64,000 nucleotides of DNA from Diprion similis (taxonomy: Eukaryota > Arthropoda > Insecta > Hymenoptera > Diprionidae). Below the pieces are notes generated by a model that made no database searches, was not told where the DNA came from, and saw nothing but the letters and a program-made list of their open reading frames with translations. A program made the translations under genes and the position numbers. Shown piece after piece: positions 23,230 to 38,200 of this stretch; within the stretch, counting starts at the first letter, position 1; every line of letters starts with the position of its first letter. Location of the stretch: contig NC_060118.1 in the NCBI RefSeq assembly GCF_021155765.1, positions 6,820,001 through 6,884,000 on the forward strand, given 5' to 3'.

Positions 23230-26200
23230 ATGACGCTTTTCAGACTAATTCGACGCCCAGGAACTCAGAAAACACATGAAAAATAGCCTAGGACCAGCAG
23301 CGGAGAAATGACGATGAAAATCTGCAGTTTTTCGGCTGTAACTTTGCAGGTGTTGCTCGCAGCGTATCGGGACTGCGATAATTCGATTCCTCTCGCAAAA
23401 TCACGTCGGAATAGTACCCTAAAGATTTAATTGCAGCACTTTTCAAAGTCGTCGAAATTTTCGCCAAAAATGCAAAGGGGTTAGCCTTGGATTTTTGTTG
23501 GCCGAAAAATCTTTTGTCTGGGAATCGATCCGTATGACGCTTTTTAGACTAATTCGACGCCCAGGAACTCAGGAAACACATGAAAAATAGCCTAGGACCA
23601 GCAGCGGAGAAATGACGATGAAAATCTGCAGTTTTTCGGCTGTAACTTTGCAGGTGTTGCTCGCAGCGTATCGGGACTGCGATTAATCGATTCCTCTCGC
23701 AAAATCACGTCGGAATAGTACCCTAAAGATTTAATTGCAGCACTTTTCAAAGTCGTCGAAATTTTCGCCAAAAATGCAAAGGGGTTAGCCTTGGATTTTT
23801 TTTGGCCGAAAAATCTTTTGTCTGGGAATCGATCCGTATGACGCTTTTCCGACTAATTCGACGCCCAGGAACTCAGAAAACACATGAAAAATAGCCTAGG
23901 ACCAGCAGCGGAGAAATGACGATGAAAATCTGCAGTTTTTCGGCTGTAACTTTGCAGGTGTTGCTCGCAGCGTATCGGGACTGCGATGAATCGATTCCTC
24001 TCGCAAAATTACTTCGGAATAGTACCCTGAAGATTTAATTGCAGCACTTTTCAAAGTCGTCGAAATTTTCGCCAAAAATGCAAAGGGGTTAGCCTTGGAT
24101 TTTTTTTGGCCGAAAAATCTTTTGTCTGGGAATCGATCCGTATGACGCTTTTTAGACTAATTCGACGCCCAGGAACTCAGAAAACACATGAAAAATAGCC
24201 TAGGACCAGCAGCGGAGAAATGACGATGAAAATCTGCAGTTTTTCGGCTGTAACTTTGCAGGTGTTGCTCGCAGCGTATCGGGACTGCGATGAATCGATT
24301 CCTCTCGCAAAATTACGTCGGAATAGTACCCTGAAGATTTCATTGCAGCACTTTTCAAAGTCGTCGAAATTTTCGCCAAAAATGCAAAGGGGTTAGCCTT
24401 GGATTTTTTTTGGCCGAAAAATCTTGTGTCTGGGAATCGATCCGTATGACGCTTTTGAGACTAATTCGACGCCCAGGAACTCAGAAAACACATGAAAAAT
24501 AGCCTAGGACCAGCAGCGGAGAAATGACGATGAAAATCTGCAGTTTTTCGGCTGTAACTTTGCAGGTGTTGCTCGCAGCGTATCGGGACTGCGATAATTC
24601 GATTCCTCTCGCAAAATCACGTCGGAATAGTACCCTAAAGATTTAATTGCAGCACTTTTCAAAGTCGTCGAAATTTTCGCCAAAAATGCAAAGGGGTTAG
24701 CCTTGGATTTTTTTTGGCCGAAAAATCTTTTGTCTGGGAATCGATCCGTATGACGCTTTTCAGACTAATTCGACGCCCAGGAACTCAGAAAACACATGAA
24801 AAATAGCCTAGGACCAGCAGCGGAGAAATGACGATGAAAATCTGCAGTTTTTCGGCTGTAACTTTGCAGGTGTTGCTCGCAGCGTATCGGGACTGCGATA
24901 ATTCGATTCCTCTCGCAAAATCACGTCGGAATAGTACCCTAAAGATTTAATTGCAGCACTTTTCAAAGTCGTCGAAATTTTCGCCAAAAATGCAAAGGGG
25001 TTAGCCTTGGATTTTTGTTGGCCGAAAAATCTTTTGTCTGGGAATCGATCCGTATGACGCTTTTTAGACTAATTCGACGCCCAGGAACTCAGGAAACACA
25101 TGAAAAATAGCCTAGGACCAGCAGCGGAGAAATGACGATGAAAATCTGCAGTTTTTCGGCTGTAACTTTGCAGGTGTTGCTCGCAGCGTATCGGGACTGC
25201 GATTAATCGATTCCTCTCGCAAAATCACGTCGGAATAGTACCCTAAAGATTTAATTGCAGCACTTTTCAAAGTCGTCGAAATTTTCGCCAAAAATGCAAA
25301 GGGGTTAGCCTTGGATTTTTTTTGGCCGAAAAATCTTTTGTCTGGGAATCGATCCGTATGACGCTTTTCCGACTAATTCGACGCCCAGGAACTCAGAAAA
25401 CACATGAAAAATAGCCTAGGACCAGCAGCGGAGAAATGACGATGAAAATCTGCAGTTTTTCGGCTGTAACTTTGCAGGTGTTGCTCGCAGCGTATCGGGA
25501 CTGCGATGAATCGATTCCTCTCGCAAAATTACTTCGGAATAGTACCCTGAAGATTTAATTGCAGCACTTTTCAAAGTCGTCGAAATTTTCGCCAAAAATG
25601 CAAAGGGGTTAGCCTTGGATTTTTTTTGGCCGAAAAATCTTTTGTCTGGGAATCGATCCGTATGACGCTTTTTAGACTAATTCGACGCCCAGGAACTCAG
25701 AAAACACATGAAAAATAGCCTAGGACCAGCAGCGGAGAAATGACGATGAAAATCTGCAGTTTTTCGGCTGTAACTTTGCAGGTGTTGCTCGCAGCGTATC
25801 GGGACTGCGATGAATCGATTCCTCTCGCAAAATTACGTCGGAATAGTACCCTGAAGATTTCATTGCAGCACTTTTCAAAGTCGTCGAAATTTTCGCCAAA
25901 AATGCAAAGGGGTTAGCCTTGGATTTTTTTTGGCCGAAAAATCTTGTGTCTGGGAATCGATCCGTATGACGCTTTTGAGACTAATTCGACGCCCAGGAAC
26001 TCAGAAAACACATGAAAAATAGCCTAGGACCAGCAGCGGAGAAATGACGATGAAAATCTGCAGTTTTTCGGCTGTAACTTTGCAGGTGTTGCTCGCAGCG
26101 TATCGGGACTGCGATAATTCGATTCCTCTCGCACAATCACGTCGGAATAGTACCCTAAAGATTTAATTGCAGCACTTTTCAAAGTCGTCGAAATTTTCGC

Positions 26201-26270
26201 CAAAAATGCAAAGGGGTTAGCCTTGGATTTTTTTTGGCCGAAAAATCTTTTGTCTGGGAATCGATCCGTA
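23230..26270 (+). repeat. Two tandem copies of a 5-unit (1520-bp) higher-order repeat
   Basis: The variant series CTTTTCAGACT, ATTTTTGTTGG, CTTTTCCGACT, TTACTTCGG, CTTGTGTCTGG, CTTTTGAGACT occurs twice with exact 1520-bp spacing; for example ATTTTTGTTGG is at 23491 and 25011. A related but rearranged series starts again near 30229. Confidence 0.85.
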
Positions 26271-29200
26271 TGACGCTTTTTAGACTAATTCGACGCCCAG
26301 GAACTCAGAAAACACATGAAAAATAGCCTAGGACCAGCAGCGGAGAAATGACGATGAAAATCTGCAGTTTTTCGGCTGTAACTTTGCAGGTGTTGCTCGC
26401 AGCGTATCGGGACTGCGATTAATCGATTCCTCTCGCAAAATTACGTCGTAATAGTACCCTAAAGCTTTAATTGCAGCACTTTTCAAAGTCGTCGAAATTT
26501 TCGCCAAAAATGCAATGGGGTTAGCCTTGGATTTTTTTTGGCCGAAAAATCCTTTGTCTGGGAATCGATCCGTATGACGCTTTTTAGACTAATTCGACGC
26601 CCAGGAACTCAGAAAACACATGAAAAATAGCCTAGGACCAGCAGCGGAGAAATGACGATGAAAATCTGCAGTTTTTCGGCTGTAACTTTGCAGGTGTTGC
26701 TCGCAGCGTATCGGGACTGCGATGAATCGATTCCTCTCGCAAAATTACGTCGGAATAGTACCCTGAAGATTTAATTGCAGCACTTTTCAAAGTCGTCGAA
26801 ATTTTCGCCAAAAATGCAAAGGGGTTAGCCTTGGATTTTTTTTGGCCGAAAAATCTTTTGTCTGGGAATCGATCCGTATGACGCTTTTTAGACTAATTCG
26901 ACGCCCAGGAACTCAGAAAACACATGAAAAATGGCCTAGGACCAGCAGCGGAGAAATGACGATGAAAATCTGCAGTTTTTCGGCTCTAACTTTGCAGGTA
27001 TTGCTCGCAGCGTATCGGGACTGCGATTAATCGATTCCTCTCGCAAAATTACGTCGGAATAGTACCCTAAAGATTTAATTGCAGCACTTTTCAAAGTCGT
27101 CGAAATTTTCGCCGAAAATGCAAAGGGGTTAGCCTTGGATTTTTTTTGGCCGAAAAATCTTTTGTCTGGGAATCGATCCGTATGACGCTTTTTAGACTAA
27201 TTCGACGCCCAGGAACTCAGAAAACACATGAAAAATAGCCTAGGACCAGCAGCGGAGAAATGACGATGAAAATCTGCAGTTTTTCGGCTGTAACTTTGCA
27301 GGTGTTGCTCGCAGCGTATCGGGACTGCGATTAATCGATTCCTCTCGCAAAATTACGTCGGAATGGTACCCTGAAGATTTAATTGCAGCACTTTTCAAAG
27401 TCGTCGAAATTTTTGCCAAAAATGCAAAGGGGTTAGCCTTGGATTTTTTTTAGCCGAAAAATCTTTTGTCTGGGAATCGATCCGTATGACGCTTTTTAGA
27501 CTAATTCGACGCCCAGGAACTCAAAAAACACATGAAAAATAGCCTAGGACCAGCAGCGGAGAAATGACGATGAAAATCTGCAGTTTTTCGGCTGTAACTT
27601 TGCAGGTGTTGCTCGCAGCGTATCGGGACTGCGATTAATCGATTCCTCTCGCAAAATTACGTCGGAATGGTACCCTAAAGATTTATTTGCAGCACTTTTC
27701 AAAGTCGTCGAAATTTTCGCCAAAAATGCAAAGGGGTTAGCCTTGGATTTTTTTTGGCCGAAAAATCTTTTGTCTGGGAATCGATCCGTATGACGCTTTT
27801 TAGACTAATTCGACGCCCAGGAACTCAGAAAACACATGAAAAATAGCCTAGGACCAGCAGCGGAGAAATGACGATGAAAACCTGCAGTTTTTCGGCTGTA
27901 ACTTTGCAGGTGTTGCTCGCAGCGTATCGGGACTGCGATTAATCGATTCCTCTCGCAAAATTACGTCGGAATAGTACCCTAAAGATTTAATTGCAGCACT
28001 TTTCAAAGTCGTCAAAATTTTCGCCAAAAATGCAAAGGGGTTAGCCTTGGATTTTTTTTGGCCGGAAAATCTTTTGTCTGGAAATCGATCCGTATGACGC
28101 TTTTTAGACTAATTCGACGCCCAGGAACTCAGAAAACACATGAAAAATAGCCTAGGACCAGCAGCGGAGAAATGACGATGAAAACCTGCAGTTTTTCGGC
28201 TGTAACTTTGCAGGTGTTGCTCGCAGCGTATCGGGACTGCGATTAATCGATTCCTCTCGCAAAATTACGTCGGAATAGTACCCTAAAGATTTAATTGCAG
28301 CACTTTTCAAAGTCGTCGAAATTTTCGCCAAAAATGCAAAGGGGTTAGCCTTGGATTTTTTTTGGCCGAAAAATCTTTTGTCTGGGAATCGATCCGTATG
28401 ACGCCTTTTAGACTAATTCGACGCCCAGGAACTCAGAAAACACATGAAAAATAGCCTAGGACCAGCAGCGGAGAAATGACGATGAAAATCTGCAGTTTTT
28501 CGGCTGTAACTTTGCAGGTGTTGCTCGCAGCGTATCGGGACTGCGATTAATCGATTCCTCTCGCAAAATTACGTCGTAATAGTACCCTAAAGCTTTAATT
28601 GCAGCACTTTTCAAAGTCGTCGAAATTTTCGCCGAAAATGCAAAGGGGTTAGCCTTGGATTTTTTTTGGCCGAAAAATCTTTTGTCTGGGAATCGATCCG
28701 TATGACGCTTTTTAGACTAATTCGACGCCCAGGAACTCAGAAAACACATGAAAAATAGCCTAGGACCAGCAGCGGAGAAATGACGATGAAAATCTGCAGT
28801 TTTTCGGCTGTAACTTTGCAGGTGTTGCTCGCAGCGTATCGGGACTGCGATTAATCGATTCCTCTCGCAAAATTACGTCGGAATAGTACCCTAAAGATTT
28901 AATTGCAGCACTTTTCAGAGTCGTCGAAATTTTCGCCAAAAATGCAAAGGGGTTAGCCTTGGATTTTTTTTGGCCGAAAAATCTTTTGTCTGGGAATCGA
29001 TCCGTATGACGCTTTTTAGACTCATTCGACGCCCAGGAACTCAGAAAACACATGAAAAATAGCCTAGGACCAGCAGCGGAGAAATGACGATGAAAATCTG
29101 CAGTTTTTCGGCTGTAACTTTGCAGGTGTTGCTCGCAGCGTATCGGGACTGCGATGAATCGATTCCTCTCGCAAAATTACGTCGGAATAGTACCCTGAAG

Positions 29201-32200
29201 ATTTCATTGCAGCACTTTTCAAAGTCGTCGAAATTTTCGCCAAAAATGCAAAGGGGTTAGCCTTGGATTTTTTTTGGCCGAAAAATCTTGTGTCTGGGAA
29301 TCGATCCGTATGACGCTTTTTAGACTAATTCGACGCCCAGGAACTCAGAAAACACATGAAAAATGGCCTAGGACCAGCAGCGGAGAAATGACGATGAAAA
29401 TCTGCAGTTTTTCGGCTCTAACTTTGCAGGTATTGCTCGCAGCGTATCGGGACTGCGATTAATCGATTCCTCTCGCAAAATTACGTCGGAATAGTACCCT
29501 AAAGATTTAATTGCAGCACTTTTCAAAGTCGTCGAAATTTTCGCCAAAAATGCAAAGGGGTTAGCCTTGGATTTTTTTTGGCCGAAAAATCTTTTGTCTG
29601 GGAATCGATCCGTATGACGCTTTTTAGACTAATTCGACGCCCAGGAACTCAGAAAACACATGAAAAATAGCCTAGGACCAGCAGCGGAGAAATGACGATG
29701 AAAATCTGCAGTTTTTCGGCTGTAACTTTGCAGGTGTTGCTCGCAGCGTATCGGGACTGCGATTAATCGATTCCTCTTGCAAAATTACGTCGGAATAGTA
29801 CCCTGAAGATTTAATTGCAGCACTTTTCAAAGTCGTCGAAATTTTCGCCAAAAATGCAAAGGGGTTAGCCTTGGATTTTTTTTTGCCGAAAAATCTTTTG
29901 TCTGGGAATCGATCCGTATGACGCTTTTTAGACTAATTCGACGCCCAGGAACTCAGAAAACACATGAAAAATAGCCTAGGACCACCAGCGGAGAAATGAC
30001 GATGAAAATCTGCAGTTTTTCGGCTGTAACTTTGCAGGTGTTGCTCGCAGCGTATCGGGACTGCGATTAATCGATTCCTCACGCAAAATTACGTCGGAAT
30101 AGTACCCTAAAGAATTGATTGCAGCACTTTTGAAAGTCGTCAAAATTTTCGCCAAAAATGCAAAGGGGTTAGCCTTGGATTTTTTTTGGCCGAAAAATCT
30201 TTTGTCTGGGAATCGATCCGTATGACGCTTTTCAGACTAATTCGACGCCCAGGAACTCAGAAAACACATGAAAAATAGCCTAGGACCAGCAGCGGAGAAA
30301 TGACGATGAAAATCTGCAGTTTTTCGGCTGTAACTTTGCAGGTGTTGCTCGCAGCGTATCGGGACTGCGATAATTCGATTCCTCTCGCAAAATCACGTCG
30401 GAATAGTACCCTAAAGATTTAATTGCAGCACTTTTCAAAGTCGTCGAAATTTTCGCCAAAAATGCAAAGGGGTTAGCCTTGGATTTTTGTTGGCCGAAAA
30501 ATCTTTTGTCTGGGAATCGATCCGTATGACGCTTTTTAGACTAATTCGACGCCCAGGAACTCAGGAAACACATGAAAAATAGCCTAGGACCAGCAGCGGA
30601 GAAATGACGATGAAAATCTGCAGTTTTTCGGCTGTAACTTTGCAGGTGTTGCTCGCAGCGTATCGGGACTGCGATTAATCGATTCCTCTCGCAAAATCAC
30701 GTCGGAATAGTACCCTAAAGATTTAATTGCAGCACTTTTCAAAGTCGTCGAAATTTTCGCCAAAAATGCAAAGGGGTTAGCCTTGGATTTTTTTTGGCCG
30801 AAAAATCTTTTGTCTGGGAATCGATCCGTATGACGCTCTTTAGACTAATTCGACGCCCAGGAACTCAGAAAACACATGAAAAATAGCCTAGGACCAGCAG
30901 CGGAGAAATGACGATGAAAATCTGCAGTTTTTCGGCTGTAACTTTGCAGGTGTTGCTCGCAGCGTATCGGGACTGCGATGAATCGATTCCTCTCGCAAAA
31001 TTACTTCGGAATAGTACCCTGAAGATTTAATTGCAGCACTTTTCAAAGTCGTCGAAATTTTCGCCAAAAATGCAAAGGGGTTAGCCTTGGATTTTTTTTG
31101 GCCGAAAAATCTTTTGTCTGGGAATCGATCCGTATGACGCTTTTTAGACTAATTCGACGCCCAGGAACTCAGAAAACACATGAAAAATAGCCTAGGACCA
31201 GCAGCGGAGAAATGACGATGAAAATCTGCAGTTTTTCGGCTGTAACTTTGCAGGTGTTGCTCGCAGCGTATCGGGACTGCGATTAATCGATTCCTCTCGC
31301 AAAATTACGTCGGAATAGTACCCTAAAGATTTAATTGCAGCACTTTTCAGAGTCGTCGAAATTTTCGCCAAAAATGCAAAGGGGTTAGCCTTGGATTTTT
31401 TTTGGCCGAAAAATCTTTTGTCTGGGAATCGATCCGTATGACGCTTTTTAGACTAATTCGACGCCCAGGAACTCAGAAAACACATGAAAAATAGCCTAGG
31501 ACCAGCAGCGGAGAAATGACGATGAAAATCTGCAGTTTTTCGGCTGTAACTTTGCAGGTGTTGCTCGCAGCGTATCGGGACTGCGATGAATCGATTCCTC
31601 TCGCAAAATTACGTCGGAATAGTACCCTGAAGATTTCATTGCAGCACTTTTCAAAGTCGTCGAAATTTTCGCCAAAAATGCAAAGGGGTTAGCCTTGGAT
31701 TTTTTTTGGCCGAAAAATCTTGTGTCTGGGAATCGATCCGTATGACGCTTTTTAGACTAATTCGACGCCCAGGAACTCAGAAAACACATGAAAAATGGCC
31801 TAGGACCAGCAGCGGAGAAATGACGATGAAAATCTGCAGTTTTTCGGCTCTAACTTTGCAGGTATTGCTCGCAGCGTATCGGGACTGCGATTAATCGATT
31901 CCTCTCGCAAAATTACGTCGGAATAGTACCCTAAAGATTTAATTGCAGCACTTTTCAAAGTCGTCGAAATTTTCGCCAAAAATGCAAAGGGGTTAGCCTT
32001 GGATTTTTTTTGGCCGAAAAATCTTTTGTCTGGGAATCGATCCGTATGACGCTTTTTAGACTAATTCGACGCCCAGGAACTCAGAAAACACATGAAAAAT
32101 AGCCTAGGACCAGCAGCGGAGAAATGACGATGAAAATCTGCAGTTTTTCGGCTGTAACTTTGCAGGTGTTGCTCGCAGCGTATCGGGACTGCGATTAATC

Positions 32201-35200
32201 GATTCCTCTTGCAAAATTACGTCGGAATAGTACCCTGAAGATTTAATTGCAGCACTTTTCAAAGTCGTCGAAATTTTCGCCAAAAATGCAAAGGGGTTAG
32301 CCTTGGATTTTTTTTTGCCGAAAAATCTTTTGTCTGGGAATCGATCCGTATGACGCTTTTTAGACTAATTCGACGCCCAGGAACTCAGAAAACACATGAA
32401 AAATAGCCTAGGACCAGCAGCGGAGAAATGACGATGAAAATCTGCAGTTTTTCGGCTGTAACTTTGCAGGTGTTGCTCGCAGCGTATCGGGACTGCGATT
32501 AATCGATTCCTCTCGCAAAATCACGTCGGAATAGTACCCTAAAGATTTAATTGCAGCACTTTTCAAAGTCGTCGAAATTTTCGCCAAAAATGCAAAGGGG
32601 TTAGCCTTGGATTTTTTTTGGCCGAAAAATCTTTTGTCTGGGAATCGATCCGTATGACGCTCTTTAGACTAATTCGACGCCCAGGAACTCAGAAAACACA
32701 TGAAAAATAGCCTAGGACCAGCAGCGGAGAAATGACGATGAAAATCTGCAGTTTTTCGGCTGTAACTTTGCAGGTGTTGCTCGCAGCGTATCGGGACTGC
32801 GATGAATCGATTCCTCTCGCAAAATTACTTCGGAATAGTACCCTGAAGATTTAATTGCAGCACTTTTCAAAGTCGTCGAAATTTTCGCCAAAAATGCAAA
32901 GGGGTTAGCCTTGGATTTTTTTTGGCCGAAAAATCTTTTGTCTGGGAATCGATCCGTATGACGCTTTTTAGACTAATTCGACGCCCAGGAACTCAGAAAA
33001 CACATGAAAAATAGCCTAGGACCAGCAGCGGAGAAATGACGATGAAAATCTGCAGTTTTTCGGCTGTAACTTTGCAGGTGTTGCTCGCAGCGTATCGGGA
33101 CTGCGATGAATCGATTCCTCTCGCAAAATTACGTCGGAATAGTACCCTGAAGATTTCATTGCAGCACTTTTCAAAGTCGTCGAAATTTTCGCCAAAAATG
33201 CAAAGGGGTTAGCCTTGGATTTTTTTTGGCCGAAAAATCTTGTGTCTGGGAATCGATCCGTATGACGCTTTTGAGACTAATTCGACGCCCAGGAACTCAG
33301 AAAACACATGAAAAATAGCCTAGGACCAGCAGCGGAGAAATGACGATGAAAATCTGCAGTTTTTCGGCTGTAACTTTGCAGGTGTTGCTCGCAGCGTATC
33401 GGGACTGCGATAATTCGATTCCTCTCGCAAAATCACGTCGGAATAGTACCCTAAAGATTTAATTGCAGCACTTTTCAAAGTCGTCGAAATTTTCGCCAAA
33501 AATGCAAAGGGGTTAGCCTTGGATTTTTTTTGGCCGAAAAATCTTTTGTCTGGGAATCGATCCGTATGACGCTTTTTAGACTAATTCGACGCCCAGGAAC
33601 TCAGGAAACACATGAAAAATAGCCTAGGACCAGCAGCGGAGAAATGACGATGAAAATCTGCAGTTTTTCGGCTGTAACTTTGCAGGTGTTGCTCGCAGCG
33701 TATCGGGACTGCGATTAATCGATTCCTCTCGCAAAATCACGTCGGAATAGTACCCTAAAGATTTAATTGCAGCACTTTTCAAAGTCGTCGAAATTTTCGC
33801 CAAAAATGCAAAGGGGTTAGCCTTGGATTTTTTTTTGCCGAAAAATCTTTTGTCTGGGAATCGATCCGTATGACGCTTTTTAGACTAATTCGACGCCCAG
33901 GAACTCAGAAAACACATGAAAAATAGCCTAGGACCAGCAGCGGAGAAATGACGATGAAAATCTGCAGTTTTTCGGCTGTAACTTTGCAGGTGTTGCTCGC
34001 AGCGTATCGGGACTGCGATTAATCGATTCCTCACGCAAAATTACGTCGGAATAGTACCCTAAAGAATTGATTGCAGCACTTTTGAAAGTCGTCGAAATTT
34101 TCGCCAAAAATGCAAAGGGGTTAGCCTTGGATTTTTTTTGGCCGAAAAATCTTTTGTCTGGGAATCGATCCGTATGACGCTTTTCAGACTAATTCGACGC
34201 CCAGGAACTCAGAAAACACATGAAAAATAGCCTAGGACCAGCAGCGGAGAAATGACGATGAAAATCTAAAGTTTTTCGGCTGTAACTTTGCAGGTGTTGC
34301 TCGCAGCGTATCGGGACTGTGATCAATCGATTCCTCTCGCAAAATAACGTCGGAATAGTACCCTAAAGAATTAATTGCAGCACTTTTCAAAGTCGTCGAA
34401 ATTTTCGCCAAAAATGCAAAGGGGTTAGCCTTGGATTTTTTTTGGCCGAAAAATCTTTTGTCTGGGAATCGATCCGTATGACGCTTTTTCGACTAATTCG
34501 ACGCCCAGGAACTCAGAAAACACATGAAAAATAGCCTAGGACCAGCAGCGGAGAAATGACGATGAAAATCTGCAGTTTTTCGGCTGTAACTTTGCAGGTG
34601 TTGCTCGCAGCGTATCGGGACTGCGATTAATCGATTCCTCTCGCAAAATTACGTCGGAATATGACCCTAAAGAATTAATTGCAGCACTTCTCAAAGTCGT
34701 CGAAATTTTCGCCAAAAATGCAAAGGGGTTAGCCTTGGATTTTTTTTGGCCGAAAAATCTTTTGTCTGGGAATCGATCCGTATGACGCTTTTTCGACTAA
34801 TTCGACGCCCAGGAACTCAGAAAACACATGAAAAATAGCCTAGGACCAGCAGCGGAGAAATGACGATGAAAATCTGCAGTTTTTCGGCTGTAACTTTGCA
34901 GGTGTTGCTCGCAGCGTATCGGGACTGCGATTAATCGATTCCTCTCGCAAAATTACGTCGGAATAGTACCCTAAAGAATTAATTGCAGCACTTTTCAAAG
35001 TCGTCGAAATTTTCGCCAAAAATGCAAAGGGGTTAGCCTTTGATTTTTTTTGGCCGAAAAATCTTTTGTCTGGGAATCGATCCGTATGACGCTTTTTCGA
35101 CTAATTCGACGCCCAGGAACTCAGAAAACACATGAAAAATAGCCTAGGACCAGCAGCGGAGAAATGACGATGAAAATCTGCAGTTTTTCGGCTGTAACTT

Positions 35201-38200
35201 TGCAGGTGTTGCTCGCAGCGTATCGGGACTGCGATTAATCGATTCCTCTCGCAAAATAACGTCGGAATAGTACCCTGAAGAATTAATTGCAGCACTTTTC
35301 AAAGTCGTCGAAATTTTCGCCAAAAATGCAAAGGGGTTAGCCTTGGATTTTTTTTGGCCGAAAAATCTTTTGTCTGGGAATCGATCCGTATGACGCTTTT
35401 TCGACTAATTCGACGCCCAGGAACTCAGAAAACACATGAAAAATAGCCTAGGACCAGCAGCGGAGAAATGACGATGAAAATCTGCAGTTTTTCGGCTGTA
35501 ACTTTGCAGGTGTTGCTCGCAGCGTATCGGGACTGCGATTAATCGATTCCTCTTGCAAAATTACGTCGGAATAGTACCCTGAAGATTTAATTGCAGCACT
35601 TTTCAAAGTCGTCGAAATTTTCGCCAAAAATGCAAAGGGGTTAGCCTTGGATTTTTTTTTGCCGAAAAATCTTTTGTCTGGGAATCGATCCGTATGACGC
35701 TTTTTAGACTAATTCGACGCCCAGGAACTCAGAAAACACATGAAAAATAGCCTAGGACCAGCAGCGGAGAAATGACGATGAAAATCTGCAGTTTTTCGGC
35801 TGTAACTTTGCAGGTGTTGCTCGCAGCGTATCGGGACTGCGATTAATCGATTCCTCACGCAAAATTACGTCGGAATAGTACCCTAAAGAATTGATTGCAG
35901 CACTTTTGAAAGTCGTCAAAATTTTCGCCAAAAATGCAAAGGGGTTAGCCTTGGATTTTTTTTGGCCGAAAAATCTGTTGTCTGGGAATCGATCCGTATG
36001 ACGCTTTTCAGACTAATTCGACGCCCAGGAACTCAGAAAACACATGAAAAATAGCCTAGGACCAGCAGCGGAGAAATGACGATGAAAATCTGCAGTTTTT
36101 CGGCTGTAACTTTGCAGGTGTTGCTCGCAGCGTATCGGGACTGCGATGAATCGATTCCTCTCGCAAAATTACGTCGGAATAGTACCCTGAAGATTTCATT
36201 GCAGCACTTTTCAAAGTCGTCGAAATTTTCGCCAAAAATGCAAAGGGGTTAGCCTTGGATTTTTTTTGGCCGAAAAATCTTGTGTCTGGGAATCGATCCG
36301 TATGACGCTTTTGAGACTAATTCGACGCCCAGGAACTCAGAAAACACATGAAAAATAGCCTAGGACCAGCAGCGGAGAAATGACGATGAAAATCTGCAGT
36401 TTTTCGGCTGTAACTTTGCAGGTGTTGCTCGCAGCGTATCGGGACTGCGATAATTCGATTCCTCTCGCAAAATCACGTCGGAATAGTACCCTAAAGATTT
36501 AATTGCAGCACTTTTCAAAGTCGTCGAAATTTTCGCCAAAAATGCAAAGGGGTTAGCCTTGGATTTTTTTTGGCCGAAAAATCTTTTGTCTGGGAATCGA
36601 TCCGTATGACGCTTTTTAGACTAATTCGACGCCCAGGAACTCAGGAAACACATGAAAAATAGCCTAGGACCAGCAGCGGAGAAATGACGATGAAAATCTG
36701 CAGTTTTTCGGCTGTAACTTTGCAGGTGTTGCTCGCAGCGTATCGGGACTGCGATTAATCGATTCCTCTCGCAAAATAACGTCGGAATAGTACCCTGAAG
36801 AATTAATTGCAGCACTTTTCAAAGTCGTCGAAATTTTCGCCAAAAATGCAAAGGGGTTAGCCTTGGATTTTTTTTGGCCGAAAAATCTTTTGTCTGGGAA
36901 TCGATCCGTATGACGCTTTTTCGACTAATTCGACGCCCAGGAACTCAGAAAACACATGAAAAATAGCCTAGGACCAGCAGCGGAGAAATGACGATGAAAA
37001 TCTGCAGTTTTTCGGCTGTAACTTTGCAGGTGTTGCTCGCAGCGTATCGGGACTGCGATTAATCGATTCCTCTTGCAAAATTACGTCGGAATAGTACCCT
37101 GAAGATTTAATTGCAGCACTTTTCAAAGTCGTCGAAATTTTCGCCAAAAATGCAAAGGGGTTAGCCTTGGATTTTTTTTTGCCGAAAAATCTTTTGTCTG
37201 GGAATCGATCCGTATGACGCTTTTTAGACTAATTCGACGCCCAGGAACTCAGAAAACACATGAAAAATAGCCTAGGACCAGCAGCGGAGAAATGACGATG
37301 AAAATCTGCAGTTTTTCGGCTGTAACTTTGCAGGTGTTGCTCGCAGCGTATCGGGACTGCGATTAATCGATTCCTCACGCAAAATTACGTCGGAATAGTA
37401 CCCTAAAGAATTGATTGCAGCACTTTTGAAAGTCGTCAAAATTTTCGCCAAAAATGCAAAGGGGTTAGCCTTGGATTTTTTTTGGCCGAAAAATCTGTTG
37501 TCTGGGAATCGATCCGTATGACGCTTTTCAGACTAATTCGACGCCCAGGAACTCAGAAAACACATGAAAAATAGCCTAGGACCAGCAGCGGAGAAATGAC
37601 GATGAAAATCTGCAGTTTTTCGGCTGTAACTTTGCAGGTGTTGCTCGCAGCGTATCGGGACTGCGATGAATCGATTCCTCTCGCAAAATAACGTCGGAAT
37701 AGTACCCTGAAGAATTAATTGCAGCACTTTTCAAAGTCGTCGAAATTTTCGCCAAAAATGCAAAGGGGTTAGCCTTGGATTTTTTTTGGCCGAAAAATCT
37801 TTTGTCTGGGAATCGATCCGTATGACGCTTTTTCGACTAATTCGACGCCCAGGAACTCAGAAAACACATGAAAAATAGCCTAGGACCAGCAGCGGAGAAA
37901 TGACGATGAAAATCTGCAGTTTTTCGGCTGTAACTTTGCAGGTGTTGCTCGCAGCGTATCGGGACTGCGATTAATCGATTCCTCTTGCAAAATTACGTCG
38001 GAATAGTACCCTGAAGATTTAATTGCAGCACTTTTCAAAGTCGTCGAAATTTTCGCCAAAAATGCAAAGGGGTTAGCCTTGGATTTTTTTTTGCCGAAAA
38101 ATCTTTTGTCTGGGAATCGATCCGTATGACGCTTTTTAGACTAATTCGACGCCCAGGAACTCAGAAAACACATGAAAAATAGCCTAGGACCAGCAGCGGA

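Noticed and set aside
20154..31894. 62-codon plus-strand open frames repeated through the satellite
   Set aside because: They appear only where a satellite unit has TGG instead of TAG in AAATAGCC, and they begin at TTG rather than ATG. They are by-products of unit variants that spread by duplication.
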